From assembly GCA_963708625.1 (NCBI GenBank), contig CAVPSV010000004.1, positions 1,550,001 through 1,614,000 on the forward strand: a stretch of 64,000 nt of DNA. The letters run 5' to 3'. This document shows positions 61,148 to 64,000 of this stretch, piece by piece. The stretch is from DASXIF01 sp036498145. GTDB lineage: Bacteria > Actinomycetota > Actinomycetes > Mycobacteriales > Jatrophihabitantaceae. The stretch's first letter is position 1, and the number at the start of each line of letters is the position of its first letter. Under the pieces are notes generated by a model, which did no database searches, had not been told where the DNA came from, and saw only the letters and a list, made by a program, of their open reading frames with translations. The translations under genes and the position numbers were made by a program.

Positions 61148-61579
61148 TCAGTAGACGAGTGCTTGCACGTCCGGAGCGAGGACCTCGGCGACGAACGATG
61201 CACTGCCGGCGATCAGCGCACCGTCGATGAGCTGATCCGGGCCGAGTTCGCGGCGAGCGGCGCACTGCGTGCAGACGGTGAGCCGCCCGGCTGACAACAC
61301 CGCGTCGCGCAACTCGGACAGTGGCGCGGAATGCGGCAGTTCGAGTTGTTCGGCGTATCCGGGCACCGCGAACCAGACCGCGTCGCCGGTGAGCCACAAC
61401 GACACCCGCGCGCCGGCTGCGAGCGCGGTGGCGGCAACGGTGAACGCCTGTGTGCACCGCTCCGGCTCAGCTGCCCCGGCCGTGCATTTCAGTACCAGCG
61501 GGCGCAGCACCGCGAGCGCGGGCGACGACTCGACGAGCGAGCCCGACTCCGCGTGCGTTCCCGGGCTTGGCGTGCTCAT
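61148..61579 (-). CDS. DsrE/DsrF-like sulfur-relay family protein
   Basis: 143 residues from ATG 61579. LKCTAGAAEPERCTQAFTVA, then ALAAGARVSLWLTGDAVWFAVPGYAE, and LTVCTQCAARRELGPDQLID match the DsrE fold, with C-x-x-C-type cysteines in VCTQCA. Convergent with the sulfurtransferase operon, divergent from the small membrane protein and FABP gene. Probably handles persulfides. Confidence 0.82.
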   Translation of the reverse strand: MSTPSPGTHAESGSLVESSPALAVLRPLVLKCTAGAAEPERCTQAFTVAATALAAGARVSLWLTGDAVWFAVPGYAEQLELPHSAPLSELRDAVLSAGRLTVCTQCAARRELGPDQLIDGALIAGSASFVAEVLAPDVQALVY

Positions 61580-61597
61580 GCCGATATCCTGCCTGGC

Positions 61598-61696
61598 ATG
61601 CAGCTGGCCTATCTCGTGGCCCTGGTCGCCACGTTCCTGGTGATCATGCTGTCGGCCGTATACGTCCTGCGGCGCGTGCTGCGCGCCGGGCGCTGA
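61598..61696 (+). CDS. 32-residue single-pass membrane peptide
   Basis: MQLAYLVALVATFLVIMLSA, then VYVLRRVLRAGR: one hydrophobic helix and a basic tail. TATCCT lies 7 nt before the ATG, suggesting another leaderless start. It is followed 7 nt later by the FABP-family gene. Confidence 0.6.
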   Translation: MQLAYLVALVATFLVIMLSAVYVLRRVLRAGR

Positions 61697-61703
61697 CGCC
61701 TGC

Positions 61704-62261
61704 GTGGACGCCGCGGCCAGCGCAGCGAACGACCCCGTTCCCGACACCTCGGACGTCCGCGCCGGTGTGCCGGTGCACGACGCTCTGCTCGCATTCATCC
61801 CGCTGCTCGGCAGGTGGCGCGGTGCAGGTTCGGGGGTCGTCGCGTCCTCGGGTGCGCAGTTCCGGTACGGGCAGCAGATCACGTTCGCCCACGACGGCCG
61901 GCCGTTTCTGACCTACCAGGCGCAGGCTTGGCTGCTCGACGAGGCGGGCGGCGTGCTGCGCCAGGCCTGGCGGGAGTCGGGTTTCTGGCGTCCGGGTCCC
62001 GGACCGGACGACATCGAGGTGGTGCTCGCGTCGAACACCGGGCAGTCGCTGGTCTTCGCCGGCGCCGCGGGTGACCTGAGCTGGGAGCTGCGGACCGTGT
62101 CCGCGGTACCGACGCCGACCGCCCGGCCGGTGGACGGCGAGCGTCGGCTCTACGCAATCGTCGGCGAGGACCTGGTGTACGCGACGGACCTCGCGCCCGC
62201 CGGGCAGCCGTCCGCGCCGCACCTCAATGCCCGGCTCGCCCGCGCCGCCACGAGCACCTGA
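61704..62261 (+). CDS. FABP/nitrobindin-like protein
   Basis: 185 residues, GTG start. LLAFIPLLGRWRGAGSG, FAHDGRPFLTYQAQAWLL, ESGFWRPGPG and HLNARLARAA define the family; the His in the PHLNARL region corresponds to the haem ligand of nitrobindins. Fatty acid or haem binding is possible. It belongs to the same sulfur/mycothiol neighbourhood in other actinobacteria. Confidence 0.85.
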   Translation: MDAAASAANDPVPDTSDVRAGVPVHDALLAFIPLLGRWRGAGSGVVASSGAQFRYGQQITFAHDGRPFLTYQAQAWLLDEAGGVLRQAWRESGFWRPGPGPDDIEVVLASNTGQSLVFAGAAGDLSWELRTVSAVPTPTARPVDGERRLYAIVGEDLVYATDLAPAGQPSAPHLNARLARAATST

Positions 62262-62385
62262 GGCATCCGCGCAGCGCGCGTGTCGTACTTCCGACGTCGC
62301 TTCTCCAGACCTGTGCAGCGGGCCGCACATTGGGCCGTTGGGTCCTCGCCCGTGCGTGGGCGCGTGCTGTCGAACGGAGCGGTGC

Positions 62386-63333
62386 ATGATCGAAACGACG
62401 GGCCTGACCAAGCGCTACGGCACGAAAACCGCGGTCGACGGGCTCACCTTCCAGGTACGGCCCGGGGTGGTGACCGGCTTCCTGGGGCCGAACGGCTCGG
62501 GCAAGTCCACCACGATGCGGGTGCTGCTGGGTTTGGATGAAGCCGACCGCGGCCGCGCCCTGATCAACGGCCGCCCCTATCGGTCGCTGCCCGCGCCGCT
62601 GACCGAGGTCGGCGCGCTGCTGGAGGCCAGGGCGGTACACACCGGCCGGTCCGCCCGAAACCATCTGCTCGCGCTGGCGGCGACGCATCGCATCCCCCGG
62701 CGCCGGGTCGACGAGGTGATCGGCATCGTCGGACTGGACAGTGTCGCGGGCAAACGCGCCGGCACGTTCTCCCTGGGCATGGGGCAGCGCCTCGGCATCG
62801 CGTCGGCGTTGCTCGGCGACCCTGGCGTGCTGCTGCTCGACGAGCCGGTCAACGGCCTGGACCCCGAAGGCATCCTCTGGATCCGCAACCTGTTGAAGGG
62901 GTTGGCCGCCGAGGGCCGCACCGTATTCGTCTCGTCCCATTTGATGAGCGAGATGGCGCTCACGGCAACCGAGGTGATCGTCATCGGCCGGGGGCGGCTG
63001 ATCGCGGCCGGCCCGGTGGACGAGGTGATCCGCGGTGCGAGTGCGACCACGGTGCTGGTGCGGTCCGAGGACCCGGCCAGGCTGCTCGCAGCGCTGACCG
63101 CCGCTGGGCACCGCGCCGAGTCGATCGGCCACGACGCAGTGCAGGTGTCCGGCGCCGACAGCCGCGCGGTAGGGCGCATCGCGGCGCGGGAGGCAGTGAC
63201 CTTGATCGAACTGACGCCGCAGCTGGCGACGCTGGAGGAGGCGTTCATGGATATGACGCGCGACGCCGTCGAGTATCAGGGCGAGTCCTACGCCGGCCGA
63301 CATGGCCGCACGAGTGCCGGGGCGCACCGATGA
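62386..63333 (+). CDS. ABC transporter ATP-binding protein (DrrA-like), paralog of the left-end gene
   Basis: 315 residues from ATG 62386 with GGAG 6 nt upstream. Walker A GPNGSGKST, signature FSLGMGQRLG, Walker B VLLLDEPVNGLDPEG, SSHLM. More than half of its residues by eye match the 539-1492 ATPase, including the rare MxQRLG signature. Coupled to the next permease by ATGA. Confidence 0.92.
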   Translation: MIETTGLTKRYGTKTAVDGLTFQVRPGVVTGFLGPNGSGKSTTMRVLLGLDEADRGRALINGRPYRSLPAPLTEVGALLEARAVHTGRSARNHLLALAATHRIPRRRVDEVIGIVGLDSVAGKRAGTFSLGMGQRLGIASALLGDPGVLLLDEPVNGLDPEGILWIRNLLKGLAAEGRTVFVSSHLMSEMALTATEVIVIGRGRLIAAGPVDEVIRGASATTVLVRSEDPARLLAALTAAGHRAESIGHDAVQVSGADSRAVGRIAAREAVTLIELTPQLATLEEAFMDMTRDAVEYQGESYAGRHGRTSAGAHR

Positions 63334-64000
63334 CCTCCGTCGGCGCGACGCCCGCCCCCCCGTCGGCAGCGCGTCGGTCCATGTTCGCCGGCCGGCACGT
63401 CACCCTGCCCAGCGTGCTGGCCTCAGAATGGATCAAGCTGCGGTCATTGCGCTCGACGTTCTTCGGCCTACTCGGTGCCGTCGTGATCATTTTCGCGATC
63501 ACGCCGTTCGACACACGCCAAGGTGCGGCCGGCCTCGATGGGATGTACGCGGCGCAGGTGGCGATCGGCATGCTCGGCATCCTGATCGTCACCGGTGAGT
63601 ACACGACCGGGATGATCCGATCCTCGTTCACCGCCGTTCCCGCCCGTGCGCCGGTGCTCGTCGCCAAGGCCGCGGTGTTCGCGACGGTCGTGTTCGTCGT
63701 CAGCGTGGCCACGGCGTTCGTGGCCTTCGTGTTCGGCGCGGCTGCTCGCGCCAATCGGGCACACGCGAGTTTGCAGACACCCGGGGCGCAACGGGCAATC
63801 CTCGCCGGCGCGGTGTATCTCACGTTGCTCGGACTGCTGGCGGTCGGGCTCGGCTTCCTGATCCGCAGCACGGCCGGCGCCATCGCGACGCTGTTCTGCA
63901 TTCTCTACGCGTTGCCGATACTGGCCCTGTCACTGCACTACCCGAACTCGGTCACGTTGGGCCGGTACCTGCCGTTCAACGCGCTCACCCAAGCCATCAC
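63330..64000 (+). CDS. ABC transporter permease (partial, C-terminus outside window)
   Basis: 223 codons, then the window ends. LASEWIKLRSLRSTFFGLLG enters the first membrane helix; EYTTGMIRSSFTAVPARAP is the loop shared with the 1489 permease. Membrane partner of the ATPase at 62386. Confidence 0.85.
   Translation, partial: MTSVGATPAPPSAARRSMFAGRHVTLPSVLASEWIKLRSLRSTFFGLLGAVVIIFAITPFDTRQGAAGLDGMYAAQVAIGMLGILIVTGEYTTGMIRSSFTAVPARAPVLVAKAAVFATVVFVVSVATAFVAFVFGAAARANRAHASLQTPGAQRAILAGAVYLTLLGLLAVGLGFLIRSTAGAIATLFCILYALPILALSLHYPNSVTLGRYLPFNALTQAI

Overview
High-GC actinobacterial chromosome segment. The evidence is the GC-rich third-codon positions, frequent GTG starts, mycothiol synthase, GlnR, DUF2510, ANTAR and F420-type proteins. 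The block lmeA-like / glnR / mshD / pst-phoU / sulfurtransferase-DUF1416-DsrE-FABP matches the gene neighbourhood known from mycobacteria and streptomycetes. No rRNA, tRNA, CRISPR array, insertion sequence or prophage was seen.

Layout. 0-5.8 kb: a truncated TetR regulator, a DrrA-type ABC exporter, a nickel/cobalt permease behind a Nur-like box, and a MarR/MFS efflux pair. 5.8-13.7 kb: a Calvin-Benson-Bassham locus with phosphoribulokinase, a NarL-type two-component system, class I aldolase, a CbbR-like LysR regulator and cbbL-cbbS-cbbX. In the sequence as given, cbbL has a +1 frameshift and its second half is fused in frame to cbbS. 13.8-21.7 kb: a secreted beta-propeller, a HicB-like protein and two facing glycan gene clusters (GT4, six-hairpin protein, GH130; DUF998, unknown, GT4), badly frame-disrupted where they converge. 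21.8-33.6 kb: two ANTAR regulators, a fatty acid desaturase, four secreted hydrolases (lipase, Ag85-like esterase, TAP-type peptidase, S8 peptidase) and a MazF-type toxin-antitoxin pair. 33.8-49.7 kb: MarR and ArsR units with MFS pumps, small enzymes, an eqolisin-like peptidase, a lower-GC orphan protein, small membrane proteins, a large secreted surface protein and a GMC oxidoreductase. 49.8-54.9 kb: phoU-pstB-pstA-pstC-pstS read leftwards behind a PHO box, with a strong hairpin between pstS and pstC. 55-62.3 kb: LmeA-like protein, membrane protein, hydrolase, GlnR, MshD, a leaderless cysteine-rich leader peptide, and the sulfurtransferase operon. 62.4-64 kb: a second ABC exporter, paralogous to the one at the left end and cut off by the window.

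How it works together. RuBisCO, its activase CbbX, PRK, aldolase and CbbR make a compact CO2-fixation module. A nickel importer 2 kb away would fit H2-driven autotrophy, but no hydrogenase lies in the window. The right third is housekeeping control of phosphate (PhoP/pst), nitrogen (GlnR) and sulfur/thiol metabolism (MshD, sulfurtransferase, leader peptide).

Caution. At least ten genes, including pstS and cbbL, carry frame breaks, many in GC-rich runs, while protein similarity continues in another frame. Uncorrected sequencing indels are the simplest explanation, so broken or fused genes here need read-level confirmation.
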